From Halobacillus karajensis (GTDB lineage: Bacteria > Bacillota > Bacilli > Bacillales > Halobacillaceae), in the NCBI RefSeq assembly GCF_900108515.1, contig NZ_FNWW01000007.1:62001-126000 (forward strand): a stretch of 64,000 nucleotides of DNA, given 5' to 3'. The notes beneath the pieces are model-generated. The model was not told the origin of the DNA. It was given only the letters and a program-made list of their open reading frames with translations, and searched no databases. Numbering within the stretch: position 1 is the stretch's first letter; every line of letters starts with the position of its first letter. This document shows positions 40,036 through 50,047 of this stretch, one piece after another. The position numbers were made by a program, and so were the translations under genes.

Positions 40036-40347
40036 TTACTTTTTATTTCTTTGAGATTGTTGATTCTGGCGTTTGACCTCTTGAACATCAGTCTCAGAAG
40101 CAAATTCAGTTCCGGAATTGGCTTGTTGTTTAGGACTATTTTGGCTTTGAAGGTTTTGGGCACCTTGAGCCATATTTTCTAACTCCTGTGCAGCTTGCGC
40201 TTCAAGGTGAGCCATATTTTGAGCCTTCTGGCTACCCTGTTGCTGTTGAAGTTGTGCTGCATTTTGTTGTTCTTGTTGCGCAAGTTTCTTACTTTCTTGC
40301 TGAATTTTGTTCAGTTGCTGGTTCATGTTCCCTTGGTTATTGTTCAT
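40036..40347 (-). CDS. sspE: Gamma-type small acid-soluble spore protein
   Basis: About 103 residues, very rich in Gln and Asn, from ATG 40347 (MNNNQG) with AGGAGGAG upstream. The family motif GTEFASETDVQEVKRQNQQS is present near the C-terminus once, whereas B. subtilis SspE carries a repeated version. It is an amino-acid store made in the forespore and degraded on germination. Its presence shows the organism makes endospores. Expression by sigma-G is expected but I did not identify its promoter with confidence. The 40348-40768 gap to the next gene shows nothing further. Confidence 0.85.
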   Translation of the reverse strand: MNNNQGNMNQQLNKIQQESKKLAQQEQQNAAQLQQQQGSQKAQNMAHLEAQAAQELENMAQGAQNLQSQNSPKQQANSGTEFASETDVQEVKRQNQQSQRNKK

Positions 40348-40768
40348 GAGAGATCTCCTCCTGTTGTTTAGGGATTCTTTCGCCTTTTCACATGTAGACA
40401 CAGCATGATTTAGCTCATGCCTGTTGTATTGTGCACGATTGTTATTTTTTATATACCGTTAAATAGCTAACTTGATCTCCCTCAAATGCCAAGATTTAAC
40501 GCAGCCAGGTGGTATGGAATAAAGAATCCGGCAGATAATATATAGCACAATGGTGACAAACGAACGTATCCGAAAGATCGATGGGATTTCAATCTCCTTG
40601 CCTTTAAAGCGTTTGACATGGGGTCTCATTTAAGCGCTAAATAGAAGTGGTCATCTCCCTATACATAAGGACAAAGAAATGATCTTTCTTCTTGTCATTT
40701 TTGTTTAACAATCGTGACTACAAGGGTAAAGAACCCCTGTAATAGATCAAGAAAGGATGGGGTTAAGA

Positions 40769-41884
40769 ATGAAGGAACGTGTATACATCAGCCCAGCTAA
40801 ATATGTACAAGGCAGAAATGCTATTCAAAAGATCGGACAACACTTAGAAGGTATGGGTGAGAGGGCTGTTGTCATTGCGGACGAAACGGTATGGAAGATT
40901 GCAGGCGATGATGTCGTATCTTACCTAAAAGAAGCCAACATCAATACGAAAAATGTCGTATTCAAAGGCGAAGCATCCCCAACAGAAATGGATCGGATTG
41001 CTGAGATTGCGAAAGAGGCTCAAGCTTCTATCGTCATAGGTGTTGGTGGAGGCAAAACGCTGGATACGGCAAAAGCCGTTTCTGATGAGGTGCAAGGGTA
41101 TACGGTAATCGTTCCCACAACCGCTTCAACAGACGCTCCCACCAGCGCACTTTCCGTTGTTTACTCAGACGAAGGCGTATTTGAATCCTATCGCTTCTAT
41201 AGCAAGAATCCTGACCTTGTTTTATTAGATTCCAAAATCATTGCAGAAGCACCCCCTCGTTTCTTAGCGTCCGGGATTGCCGATGCACTGGCTACATTTG
41301 TAGAGGTGAGAAGTGTAGTGAATAATAGCGGCCATACGATGGCAGGAGGACAAACGACACTCGCAGCCCAGGCCATAGCTGAAAAATGTGAAGAGGTATT
41401 ATTTGATTATGCATTACTTGCTTACCAATCGAACGAACGTCGAGTCGTAACCCCTGCTCTAGAAAATGTGATTGAAGCGAACACCCTTCTCAGCGGCCTT
41501 GGATTTGAAAGTGGTGGACTAGGTGCTGCCCATGCTATTCATAACGGATTCACCGCACTCGAAGGGGAAATCCATCACCTCACACATGGAGAGAAAGTAG
41601 CTTTTGGTACCCTTGTTCAATTAACGATGGAAGAACACCCTCAAGAAGAGATCGAACAATATATGGCCTTATATACAAGCCTTGATTTACCGATTTCTTT
41701 AGAAGATATCAAACTAAAAGATGCTTCAAGAGAAGATATCCTCAAAGTAGCTGAAGCTGCTACAGCCGAAGGAGAAACCATACATCAAGCCTTTTCAGTT
41801 ACAGCAGATGAAGTAGCTGATGCGATTATGGCTACCGATCAATATGCCAAAAGCTTCAAAGGCATGTTGCAAATAGATGGTTAA
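40769..41884 (+). CDS. gldA: Glycerol dehydrogenase
   Basis: NAD-dependent oxidation of glycerol to dihydroxyacetone, or the reverse; Fe-ADH-superfamily Zn enzyme of about 371 residues. Motifs: [44 protein letters not shown] (metal Asp), [12 protein letters not shown] and [10 protein letters not shown] (metal His residues). Two ATGs are possible; I prefer 40769 (MKERV). It stands alone, with a terminator. A decayed copy of its 3' end lies at 43336. Confidence 0.93.
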   Translation: MKERVYISPAKYVQGRNAIQKIGQHLEGMGERAVVIADETVWKIAGDDVVSYLKEANINTKNVVFKGEASPTEMDRIAEIAKEAQASIVIGVGGGKTLDTAKAVSDEVQGYTVIVPTTASTDAPTSALSVVYSDEGVFESYRFYSKNPDLVLLDSKIIAEAPPRFLASGIADALATFVEVRSVVNNSGHTMAGGQTTLAAQAIAEKCEEVLFDYALLAYQSNERRVVTPALENVIEANTLLSGLGFESGGLGAAHAIHNGFTALEGEIHHLTHGEKVAFGTLVQLTMEEHPQEEIEQYMALYTSLDLPISLEDIKLKDASREDILKVAEAATAEGETIHQAFSVTADEVADAIMATDQYAKSFKGMLQIDG

Positions 41885-41886
41885 TA

Positions 41887-41916
41887 CAAAAGCTGGGGGC
41901 TTCCCCCAGCTTTTTA
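41887..41916 (+). terminator. Terminator after gldA
   Basis: AAAAGCTGGGGG/CCCCCAGCTTTT with a two-base loop and T tail. Confidence 0.88.
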
Positions 41917-42617
41917 TCCATTTATATGCTTCTTCAAATTGTCATTTATAAGCCATCGCCCACTCCCTACTTTCTGCTTTTTTGAATAGTGCTGTTTTAT
42001 AACCACTTACAATAGTTCATTTCATTCTCTTCGCTCTTGAACTTCATTCGTTATAGCAACGATATACTCCCCCAAAAAATTTTAATAGTATGGCCCATGT
42101 TCTTTATAAAAAATCTTCCCATTCTTTATCTCCACCTACATTTGTCCCAGCTCAAAGGGGAATCATCAATCAAAACTGAATTTTTCATCGTCCGTTTTCC
42201 TTCATGGCAAACTCTCTAACCACTGCAGAAAGCGTATGTAAAAGTTCAACACCTAACCATTAAAAAACCACTTATCCAGAAGGTGAATTTGGAATAAGAT
42301 TAGAAAGATAAATCGAAGAATAAATCTTTAAAAGAAAATGTTCAAGCTCCTCCCAATGGTTTAGAAAAAACTACAGTTAGATTCTCAATACGGAACAAAA
42401 ATGGATTCGTGGTATTCAGGATAGTGATGGAAGGTGGTTTTTAAGGCTCTTCATTATTCAAAGTTAAGATTAGGTAAAATCACGAATAATCACTAAAAAT
42501 TGATCTATCATTCACTCATCAGGGCTTATTTATATGGTTTATCATGTTTCTTCATTCAGAAATTCGCTTGGAAGCAGAATAGAAGGTTGAAATAAGGAAA
42601 AGGAAGGTGTGTGTGGC
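41917..42617. other. Intergenic stretch without a supportable gene
   Basis: AT-rich sequence, stops in all frames. A short plus-strand run near 42380-42450 reads like part of a protein (EQKWIRGIQDSDGRWF) and could be a gene remnant; I could not place it in a family. Confidence 0.4.
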
Positions 42618-43271
42618 TTGAAGAAAATACTTTGGGTAATCAGTACGATCCTTGCCGTTAGTATTTCTGGGTATGCTTTCGTGCAATATTTTATTTTGGG
42701 CCCTAGTAAATCAGGGTTTGTGATAACAAAAATTCAATCCGGAGAAGTATTAAACCAACTTTGGTATACCATGTTATACATTCATGCTTTCTCAAGTTTG
42801 CTTGCTTTAGTGATAGGACCTTTTCTTTTATCCCGAAAAATAAGAAATAAAAATCTGGAAAGACATAAGCTAATAGGAAAATTGTATTTCATTTGTATAT
42901 TTTTTGGTGGACTTACTGGAATCTATTTAGCTTTCAAAGCAACAGGTGGAACAGTAGCTACCTTAGGATTTGGATTCTTATCTATCTTCTGGCTCGCAAC
43001 GGGTAGTATGGCTTTTTATAGGATCAGACAACGACAAATTCAACTACACCGTAAGTGGATGATTCGAAACTACCTATTAACCTTTGCGGCAGTAACACTC
43101 AGAATATGGCTACTAATATTCATCCTAATCGACGGATTGGAAAATTATATAACCAGTTATATGGTCATATCATGGTTATGTTGGGTCCCGAACCTCCTTG
43201 TTGCGGAACTGTATGTAAGGAAAAAGGGAACTAAGCTAAAAAGTGACCTATTAGATCAAAAGTTTTCTTAA
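42618..43271 (+). CDS. DUF2306 membrane protein
   Basis: About 217 residues with six to seven hydrophobic segments (LWVISTILAVSISGYAF, FSSLLALVIGPFLL, FICIFFGGLTGIYLAF). Conserved polar spots HRKWMIRNY and the early MLYIHAFSS fit DUF2306, a predicted membrane family without known activity; the His residues hint at haem or metal but this is speculative. The start is most likely a TTG at 42618, ten bases after AGGAAGG; a GTG at 42609 is too close to that site. Confidence 0.75.
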   Translation: MKKILWVISTILAVSISGYAFVQYFILGPSKSGFVITKIQSGEVLNQLWYTMLYIHAFSSLLALVIGPFLLSRKIRNKNLERHKLIGKLYFICIFFGGLTGIYLAFKATGGTVATLGFGFLSIFWLATGSMAFYRIRQRQIQLHRKWMIRNYLLTFAAVTLRIWLLIFILIDGLENYITSYMVISWLCWVPNLLVAELYVRKKGTKLKSDLLDQKFS

Positions 43272-43335
43272 CCGAATATTCAATTGGAGATCGCCCCTTT
43301 GGATACATCTCTTTCCATAATCGTACGAAGCTCAC

Positions 43336-43430
43336 CAAGAAAGTTTAGTAGAATATTGCAGATGGATGGCTAATACAAATAGCTGGGTATCATTCCCCAG
43401 CTATTTTAAATATTTTTATTGCTTCTCAAA
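43336..43430 (+). pseudogene. Remnant of a second glycerol dehydrogenase 3' end and terminator
   Basis: The segment encodes KFSRILQMDG followed by TAA, against [10 protein letters not shown] and TAA in gldA. It continues with ATACAAATAGCTGGG...CCCCAGCTATTTT and TTGCTTCTCAAAT, paralleling the gldA terminator and the bases beyond it (41887-41945). Similarity covers about 90 bp of mostly non-coding sequence, so it reflects duplication, not convergence. The body of this copy is gone. Confidence 0.65.
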
Positions 43431-43578
43431 TGGACGACTGCGCACAAAAAGCCACTTTTATTCCCATCGGAAAATTGCCCACTAGATGGGAATGGAACCC
43501 TAACATGAATTAATCCCGAAAATTCTCTCACCCCAAGACGTTCTTTTCCTTCATATTCTTTTTATGAAATCATCATGT

Positions 43579-43917
43579 CTAAACTTCCCTCACTATCGAT
43601 CTCCCTTTGGTTTGACTTTTATCCAGCCATTGCCAATTTTCATGCAGTTCAATTTTCCCCTCAGCGTTTAAGCGGGGAACAGAATTGCACGTCCCTCCTC
43701 TGATTTCATTTGATGTGTTCACATGATTATATCGGAATTCTAGAGTGTCATCAGGATTTACTATTCCTACTATTTTCCCTTTAATGATCTCTCCCCCAGA
43801 GTAATCACCATAAAAAACATTTCCCTCTTGATAGTAGTCGAAATATGTTTCGGAAGATACTTCACCACTTTTTGTATTCTCTATGGAAACAAATTGACGG
43901 TTATTATAATTCAACAT
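43579..43917 (-). CDS. Small conserved protein (family mislabelled 'n-acetylglutamate synthase')
   Basis: About 112 residues, predicted all-beta, MLNYNNRQFVSIENTKSGEVSSET through GGEIIKGKIVG, LEFRYNHVNT and the end HENWQWLDKSQTKGRS. I recognise it as a short family often given the above name in databases without evidence; it has no acetyltransferase fold. Good site AAGGAGG before the ATG at 43917. Function unknown; it stands alone. Confidence 0.7.
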   Translation of the reverse strand: MLNYNNRQFVSIENTKSGEVSSETYFDYYQEGNVFYGDYSGGEIIKGKIVGIVNPDDTLEFRYNHVNTSNEIRGGTCNSVPRLNAEGKIELHENWQWLDKSQTKGRSIVREV

Positions 43918-44339
43918 CTAAAGTTCCTCCTTGTACTTATAAATTAAAATATTATCACATAATTTCAAATATTTACATAAAAAAGACGACTCTCACTTAT
44001 TTAGGATTGTCCCTTTAGTCAAGGACGCCCTTCCATTTGTTTAGTAACTCTATACATAATCCGGGATCGTTTGTCGTTCAAAAGGAGCCTTTCAAACGAT
44101 AGATGCACTCGAAGGAGCACAACGATATAGATCAAAGATGGGAAAGACCTATAATCTTATAAAAACAACCCATCTGTTTAATTTTGCAAAAATATAACAT
44201 ACAAACTCTACACACTGAAACCCCTTTCAAATCCAACAATAAAGCATTACAATTACCTCATAAGATGATCATCAAAATTAAAAAACAGTATAAATTTGCA
44301 AATACCCTTCCGGAGAAGCAAGAAAAAAGGGGGATCCCC
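43918..44339. other. Intergenic region upstream of the PTS regulator gene
   Basis: No gene or clear operator seen. An open frame continues upstream of the regulator's preferred start but lacks a ribosome site and codes for unlikely sequence. Confidence 0.4.
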
Positions 44340-46454
44340 ATGGCACTGGATAAAAGACGTGCACACTTATTATCCATTATTCAACAATCGCATGAGCCCA
44401 TCCCAACAAAAGATCTGGTTGCCAAAATGAATGTGTCGCAACGTACGATTTATTATGATCTCGATCAGATTAATAGTTGGTTACGAACCCGTCATCTATC
44501 ACCGATAGAAAGCAAGCATGGCAAGGGGCTATTTCTGCCTCATGCGACCAAATCAAAGCTGATGGTTGATCAAGATCAGAGTTTTGAAGGTTGGCAGTAT
44601 CAATTATCGAAGCAGGAACGCGAGGTGCTGATTAAGGCAAAAATTTTATTAGAGGAACAAGATGCTTCGATGCAGCGTTTTTTGGATCTGACGAGTATGA
44701 GCCGGGGGACGATCGCCAAAATAATCAAAACGATCAAACAAGAGTTTAGTGAAGCCGGTTTGCAGTTGTACTACCAGAAAGGCTCGGGTTACCGGTTGAG
44801 TGGTCCGGAGGAAGTAAAACGAACCATACTTTCCGACATCCTGGCGACGATTTTCTCGCATCCGAATTGGCAGAATGTCCGGAATGAGGTTCATAGAATG
44901 ATTCAGCCGGAAGCCAATCAATGGTCAGAGGAAACCGATCAACGGCGCTCAGTGAGAGACCTTCTTTTTGAAGCTGAAAAAGAATTAGGATGGACACTGA
45001 CCGATGAAATGGTCGAAATCCTTTCATTACAAATATTAATGATTACCAAGCGGATCGAATTACAGAAATATATTAATGTTCAGCCAGCTGAAAAGCAGGT
45101 ACTACAGCAGACGGAGGCTTATCAGGCTTCCCTGCTCATCGCCAAAAAGCTCGAAAACTTATGGGAGGTTGCTTTCCCAGAGGATGAAGTTTGCTTCATT
45201 ACTATGAATCTGTTGGGATCAAAGGTCCAGCACGATGACTTTAGCCGCTATACAGAACGAGAACGGTCAGGACTGAAAAATGTCGTTCAACAAATGATTG
45301 CTGATTTTCAGCTGTATTCTTGTGTAGTGTTCGATGATAAGGAAGGACTTGAGGAAAACCTAATTTCTCATGTCAAGCCGACATATTACCGGTTAAAGTA
45401 TGGCGTGCAGGTTGCTAACGATCTAGCTCCAAGCATCCAGGAAACCTATCAAGATCTCTTCTATTTAACGAAACGAGTGATGAGGCACTTAGAGTTCTAT
45501 GTAGGAAAAACGATCCCGGATGAAGAAATCGCCTATATCACCTTACACTTCGGAGGCTGGCTGACGAAGGAGAAGAAACAGGTCAAGACGAAGTTCAGAG
45601 CCATCATCGTTTGTGAAAATGGAATTGGAACATCCAACATGCTTCGGACCCAGTTAGAAAATTTGATAGCAGGCTTAAATGTCATCACCACCCTATCCAT
45701 GAGGGAATATCAAAGGAAGGAACACCAGGCAGATGTGATCTTTTCAACGAATTATATCAAGCCGAAAAATATTCCTGTCATCCATGTTCCCGCAATCTTG
45801 ACAAACATCGAAAAGGAAAGAGTCATACAACGAATGAATGGCCTATTTGATTCGAAACAGACGGATAAAGATACGGTGGATCACTTCATGGATGTGATCG
45901 AACGACATGCAACCATCCATCATAAAGACGAACTAAAAAGAGAGTTGGTTCACCTTTTGGACCAAAATAGTCCGCGAACAAAGGAGCTCAGAAAGCCTAT
46001 GCTCAATGAATTATTGACCGAAAGAACGATACAATTCAAAGACCAGGTGTCCAATTGGAAGGAAGCGATCGAAATCGCTGCACAGCCCTTGGTCGAACAG
46101 CAATCGATTCGCCCCCATTACATTCAGGCTATGATCGATAACGTGAACGAGTTAGGACCTTATATTGTAATCGCACCAAGAATCGCCATCCCCCATGCAC
46201 GTCCGGAAACCGGGGTCGAACAGCTAGGGATGAGCTTCTTACGATTGAAAGAACCCGTTTATTTTTCCGAAAAAGAAAAACATCGCGCCCAGTTAATCAT
46301 CGTACTAGCGGCGATCGATAATCAAACCCATTTAAAAGCATTAGCCCAACTTAGCGGAATGTTATCGAATGAAGACAATGTCAATCAGTTGATTGCAGCA
46401 AATGATAGTAAAAATGTGATCGAATTGATCAATCAATCGATCGAAGTTTCATAA
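44340..46454 (+). CDS. PRD-containing transcriptional activator with EIIB- and EIIA-like domains (MtlR/UlaR-activator type)
   Basis: About 704 residues from ATG 44340 (MALDKR) behind a G-rich site. Order: HTH domain (about 1-60, VSQRTIYYDLDQINSWL), a second HTH region, PRD1, PRD2 (His in ISHVKPTYYRL and TLHFGGW), an EIIB-like domain with Cys425 in IIVCENGIGTSN, and a fructose/mannitol-type EIIA domain with His619 in AIPHARPETG. PRD1 lacks the usual histidines (SLQILMITKRI, TMNLLGSKV). It should activate the adjacent PTS genes in response to PTS phosphorylation. The EIIA domain may also donate phosphate to the EIIB, since no separate EIIA gene is present. Confidence 0.9.
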   Translation: MALDKRRAHLLSIIQQSHEPIPTKDLVAKMNVSQRTIYYDLDQINSWLRTRHLSPIESKHGKGLFLPHATKSKLMVDQDQSFEGWQYQLSKQEREVLIKAKILLEEQDASMQRFLDLTSMSRGTIAKIIKTIKQEFSEAGLQLYYQKGSGYRLSGPEEVKRTILSDILATIFSHPNWQNVRNEVHRMIQPEANQWSEETDQRRSVRDLLFEAEKELGWTLTDEMVEILSLQILMITKRIELQKYINVQPAEKQVLQQTEAYQASLLIAKKLENLWEVAFPEDEVCFITMNLLGSKVQHDDFSRYTERERSGLKNVVQQMIADFQLYSCVVFDDKEGLEENLISHVKPTYYRLKYGVQVANDLAPSIQETYQDLFYLTKRVMRHLEFYVGKTIPDEEIAYITLHFGGWLTKEKKQVKTKFRAIIVCENGIGTSNMLRTQLENLIAGLNVITTLSMREYQRKEHQADVIFSTNYIKPKNIPVIHVPAILTNIEKERVIQRMNGLFDSKQTDKDTVDHFMDVIERHATIHHKDELKRELVHLLDQNSPRTKELRKPMLNELLTERTIQFKDQVSNWKEAIEIAAQPLVEQQSIRPHYIQAMIDNVNELGPYIVIAPRIAIPHARPETGVEQLGMSFLRLKEPVYFSEKEKHRAQLIIVLAAIDNQTHLKALAQLSGMLSNEDNVNQLIAANDSKNVIELINQSIEVS

Positions 46455-46470
46455 ATTTGAGGAGGAATCA

Positions 46471-46740
46471 ATGATGAAAAAAGTATTAGTCGTATGTGGA
46501 AATGGATTAGGAAGCAGCATGATCGTAGAAATGAACGTAAAAGCAGCGCTAGAGGATATGGGAAAAGAAGCGGAAGTCTCCCACACCGATTTAACCACAG
46601 CTAAAACTGAACAGGCCGATCTCTTCTTAGGTTCAGAGGATATTGTCGAAAGTCTAGAAGATGGCCATAAAAATGTCGTGAAACTTAAGAACTTGATGGA
46701 TAAAAACGAGCTCCGGGAAGCCTTAGAGCAAAATATGTAA
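46471..46740 (+). CDS. ulaB: PTS EIIB component, ascorbate (UlaB/SgaB) type
   Basis: About 89 residues; the phosphorylated Cys9 lies in KVLVVCGNGLGSSM. It transfers phosphate from EIIA to the sugar bound by EIIC. It follows the regulator by 16 bp with a GGAGG site and precedes ulaA by 29 bp. Confidence 0.9.
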   Translation: MMKKVLVVCGNGLGSSMIVEMNVKAALEDMGKEAEVSHTDLTTAKTEQADLFLGSEDIVESLEDGHKNVVKLKNLMDKNELREALEQNM

Positions 46741-46769
46741 GTCCACTATAATACGAAGGAGCGTTCCAC

Positions 46770-48137
46770 ATGATTGATTTAATAATGAAGGATATTTTAG
46801 GTACCCCTGCGATTCTGGTCGGTCTATTTGCCTTAATCGGACTACTTGTGCAACGCAAAAATTCGGGTGATGTCGTTTCCGGCACTCTTAAAACTGTGAT
46901 GGGCTTCGTTATTCTCGGAGCCGGGGCGAATGTCCTCGTCCAGTCCCTGGGACAGTTCAGCAGCATGTTCAACGAAGCCTTCGCTGTCGACGGGGTCATC
47001 CCAAACAATGAGGCGATTGTAGCTCTAGCTCAGGAAAGTTTCGGTACAGAGACAGCGATGATCATGTTGTTTGGTATGATTGTCAATATTTTGCTTGCTC
47101 GGTTCAGTCCTTTTAAATATATCTTCTTAACTGGACACCATACCATGTTCATGGCCTGTTTAATCGCTGTCATCTTAACCACTGGAGGTTTTTCCGGTGC
47201 GTCCATGATCCTTCTCGGATCGATTATTCTCGGCACATTGATGGTCCTTTCACCAGCGATGCTTCAACCTTTCACACGTAAAGTCACCGGTTCCGACGAT
47301 TTTGCGATTGGCCACTTCGGCTCGATCGGTTATTTTATTTCCGCTCTAGTCGGTAAAGCAGTCGGAAAAGGATCAAAATCGACGGAAGACATCAAAGTTC
47401 CAAAATCACTAGGTTTTCTCAGAGATACTTCTGTTTCCGTCTCATTAACCATGGTCATCCTATTCTTTGTCGTCGCCGGTGTCGCTGGACCAGCCTTCGT
47501 TGAAGGAGAACTCAGTGATGGTCAGAACTTCCTTGTCTTTGCCTTCATGCAAGGGCTTACCTTTGCTGCCGGGGTCTATATCATTTTAGCCGGTGTCCGT
47601 ATGTTGCTTGGTGAAATTGTACCAGCCTTCAAAGGGATTGCCGATAAAATTGTCCCGAATGCTAAGCCAGCCCTCGATTGTCCAGCAATTTTCCCATTTG
47701 CCGGAAATGCTGTCATCATCGGTTTTCTATTCAGCTTCGTCGCTGGACTCATCAGCATGCTATTCTTGCCCTTATTGGGATTGAAAGTCATAGTTCCCGG
47801 CTTGGTCCCTCACTTCTTTACCGGTGCAGCAGCCGGAGTCTTCGGAAACGCAACAGGTGGACGCCGCGGGGCCATCATTGGTTCTATGGCAAATGGAGTA
47901 ATGATTAGCTTCTTACCAGCCCTGTTGTTACCAGTTCTAGGCTCCCTAGGGTTCCAAGGAACTACGTTCGGAGATGCTGATTTTGGTTTAGTTGGAATCG
48001 TTTTAGGTAACCTGATCAGAATCATCGAATCGAATATCATCCTATTTGTCGCTATTATACTCATCTTGGCCATCCTATTTTCCATTGGTGCAAAAACAAA
48101 AGCGAATGACAATAAAAAAGATACAGAAGCTGCATAA
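46770..48137 (+). CDS. ulaA: PTS EIIC component, ascorbate (UlaA/SgaT) type
   Basis: Membrane permease of about 455 residues, with 11 or so helices and family signatures GFVILGAGANVLVQSLG, LTGHHTMFMACL, PHFFTGAAAGVFGNATGGRRGA. It takes up L-ascorbate or a related compound with phosphorylation. No ulaD/E/F/G catabolic genes follow, so the fate and identity of the substrate are open. Confidence 0.9.
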   Translation: MIDLIMKDILGTPAILVGLFALIGLLVQRKNSGDVVSGTLKTVMGFVILGAGANVLVQSLGQFSSMFNEAFAVDGVIPNNEAIVALAQESFGTETAMIMLFGMIVNILLARFSPFKYIFLTGHHTMFMACLIAVILTTGGFSGASMILLGSIILGTLMVLSPAMLQPFTRKVTGSDDFAIGHFGSIGYFISALVGKAVGKGSKSTEDIKVPKSLGFLRDTSVSVSLTMVILFFVVAGVAGPAFVEGELSDGQNFLVFAFMQGLTFAAGVYIILAGVRMLLGEIVPAFKGIADKIVPNAKPALDCPAIFPFAGNAVIIGFLFSFVAGLISMLFLPLLGLKVIVPGLVPHFFTGAAAGVFGNATGGRRGAIIGSMANGVMISFLPALLLPVLGSLGFQGTTFGDADFGLVGIVLGNLIRIIESNIILFVAIILILAILFSIGAKTKANDNKKDTEAA

Positions 48138-48140
48138 AAA

Positions 48141-48189
48141 AACCAAAAACATTCCCTGCCTGAATAGAAGCAGGGAATGTTTCTGGTTT
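48141..48189 (+). terminator. Terminator after the PTS operon
   Basis: Stem AACATTCCCTGC/GCAGGGAATGTT extended by AACCA/TGGTT. The stretch 48190-48692 holds no supportable gene. Confidence 0.7.
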
Positions 48190-48692
48190 CATTCGACATC
48201 ACAACGACAACGAAAAGATTTCCTCTATTCCTATACATCCCGCTGCTGCCATTGGACAAAAAGAATGGCCCCTTTCCCCTTTTTATGAGTAAGGAAGGTT
48301 TCTTACTAACGTTCATTTCTTGAAATTTAGCCATCTCGCTTCAGAAGATAGTTTGAACCTTGAATATTTCCTATAACACTTGAATATCATTAACCTCAAA
48401 AGTGGAAACACTCCTTTCCATTATTGAAAGACAACGAACAACTCTAACCTCCAATAATGGGGAAAAGAGAAAAGTTACGAAAACATTAAGTTCTTATATC
48501 CAGGAATGGGAGGGAGTAAAGAATCCCCCACAGGATTTCCTTAAAGGAGATCTCACTCCCCTTCACTTTATGAAATATTATTGTAATTCTGAAAAAAATC
48601 GTTGTTTATCCTCATCCTATGTGGTAATATATCTATGTGTAAAATGGTACTAAGTACAAAGTCTAATACACGTTCATTTTACATTTAGAGCA

Positions 48693-48718
48693 AATAAAAA
48701 ACCCCGCCTAAGCGGGGA
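48693..48718 (-). terminator. Terminator after the small membrane protein gene
   Basis: CCCCGCTTAGGCGGGG followed by TTTTTTATTTG on the minus strand. Confidence 0.85.
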
Positions 48719-48727
48719 AACTAAAAG

Positions 48728-49000
48728 TCAATTTGAAAATGAAACAACTAATACAGATACGACAAATGTACACAGCAATACTAGTAGTACCATAAGCAGT
48801 ACCCAAAAGGGTTTACTGACAATAAAGGCTATGATAGTGGTGGCATACACAATTACACAAAGAATGCCTCCGACAGAAACAAAACCAACAAGTACCCATA
48901 GCCTCTTTATTAGAGACCATGATGAGGCTATACCTTCAATTTCAAAGCTAAACAACTGGTTAGTGAGGGTCACAAACACACCTAACAAAAATGTAATCAT
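48728..49000 (-). CDS. Small membrane protein, function unknown
   Basis: About 90 residues, nearly all hydrophobic, with three predicted helices (MITFLLGVFVTLTNQLF, VLVGFVSVGGILCVIVYAT, FWVLLMVLLVLLCTFV). GGAGGGG lies six bases before the ATG and a strong terminator follows, which supports a real gene. No family recognised. Confidence 0.6.
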   Translation of the reverse strand: MITFLLGVFVTLTNQLFSFEIEGIASSWSLIKRLWVLVGFVSVGGILCVIVYATTIIAFIVSKPFWVLLMVLLVLLCTFVVSVLVVSFSN

Positions 49001-49019
49001 CTTTTCCCCTCCCTGTCTG

Positions 49020-49135
49020 TTTAGTTACCTAAAACTAAGGGTACAACCAACCATTTATATGAACATGTCCGTGAGCTGCCACTCACGACATGGGAAACAC
49101 ACACCTTCTTTAGATAAAGAAGGTTTTTTATTTTA
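49020..49135 (+). ncRNA. Candidate structured RNA or mobile-element end
   Basis: Three successive hairpins on the plus strand with no reading frame: TTAGTT/AACTAA (49021-49038), a strong CATGTCCGTGAG/CTCACGACATG stem (49064-49092), and CCTTCTTTA/TAAAGAAGG with a T run (49104-49130). The arrangement suits a small RNA with its own terminator, or the right end of an IS200/IS605-type element whose protein genes are gone. I cannot decide between them. Confidence 0.35.
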
Positions 49136-49954
49136 AAAAAAAAGACAACAAAACACCACCTGTAGTTTGTAATTTTCAAACTATTAAGCGTTTCATAGTC
49201 TTTTCTAAAAAAGGATATACTTGTCCTAAGAGTCAAGTCATATTGTAGCATATATTCCAATTTATGTCTACATAATTATGCAATAATTTATGTATTTATA
49301 AACAGTGACATTCTATCCTTAAAAGGCAAGTTCTCCCGTTAAGATCCTCTCCTTTTTATGCCAAAAGGTGACCAATTGTTAGCATCCTCCTCTCTTAAAG
49401 GTTCGATAATCTAGGAATATAAGGAATCTAGGACAACCCTCACCTTTCTACTCCATATGAGGTGGATAATAAGAGTAACTAATCCTGTAATAGAAAGGCT
49501 TATGAAACCTTTTCTTTTATATTTCTTTACAATGGTTGCTCCTTTTTGTAACCGTTTTACATAGGAATTCTATGATTAAGACCAAAGAAAGAATTGCTTC
49601 CCGTAATCCCTCCTTTTAAACAGAATCCTCTTCCACCTCCCTTTTTAACAATAAGAATCCCCCTTATAATGGAAAACTGTTGTTCTAACAGACTAAGAAA
49701 TACGCCAAGTGGATGTCTCTCCTATCAAAGAATCTCGGATCCTCCATCAAATGATCAAGAATAAAGTTTCTTATTCTACGATTCGACCCGAACATCACAC
49801 GATAGAATAAACCTATTTATCCTGAATCGTTTCATCTAATCATTATAAAGATCATTCTGTATATCCCTGATAATAAGCAGCTTCCCTTTCCATGGGGGAA
49901 CCAATTGGTTAGTTTGACTTATAAATAGGGAAGTCCATTTTCCTTATTTTATTA
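49136..49954. other. Intergenic stretch without a supportable gene
   Basis: AT-rich sequence with many stops. I see no RNA gene or repeat in it. Confidence 0.4.
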
Positions 49955-49968
49955 TGTAAACGCTTACC
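49955..49968. promoter_or_regulatory. cre-like CcpA site upstream of the carbonic anhydrase gene
   Basis: TGTAAACGCTTACC matches the cre consensus nearly perfectly, about 80 bp before the start codon. Confidence 0.6.
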
Positions 49969-50047
49969 CTTACAAATACTATTTTGTTACTATTTCTCTT
50001 TATTGTATTTTAATGGATAGATAATAAAATAGAGGAGGAGATCACCA

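Noticed and set aside
48402-48653. Open frame of 83 codons on the plus strand after the PTS operon
   Set aside because: No ribosome site and no family resemblance; chance frame in AT-rich sequence.
49021-49260. Open frame of 79 codons on the minus strand
   Set aside because: Runs across the hairpins of the candidate RNA element and has no convincing start.
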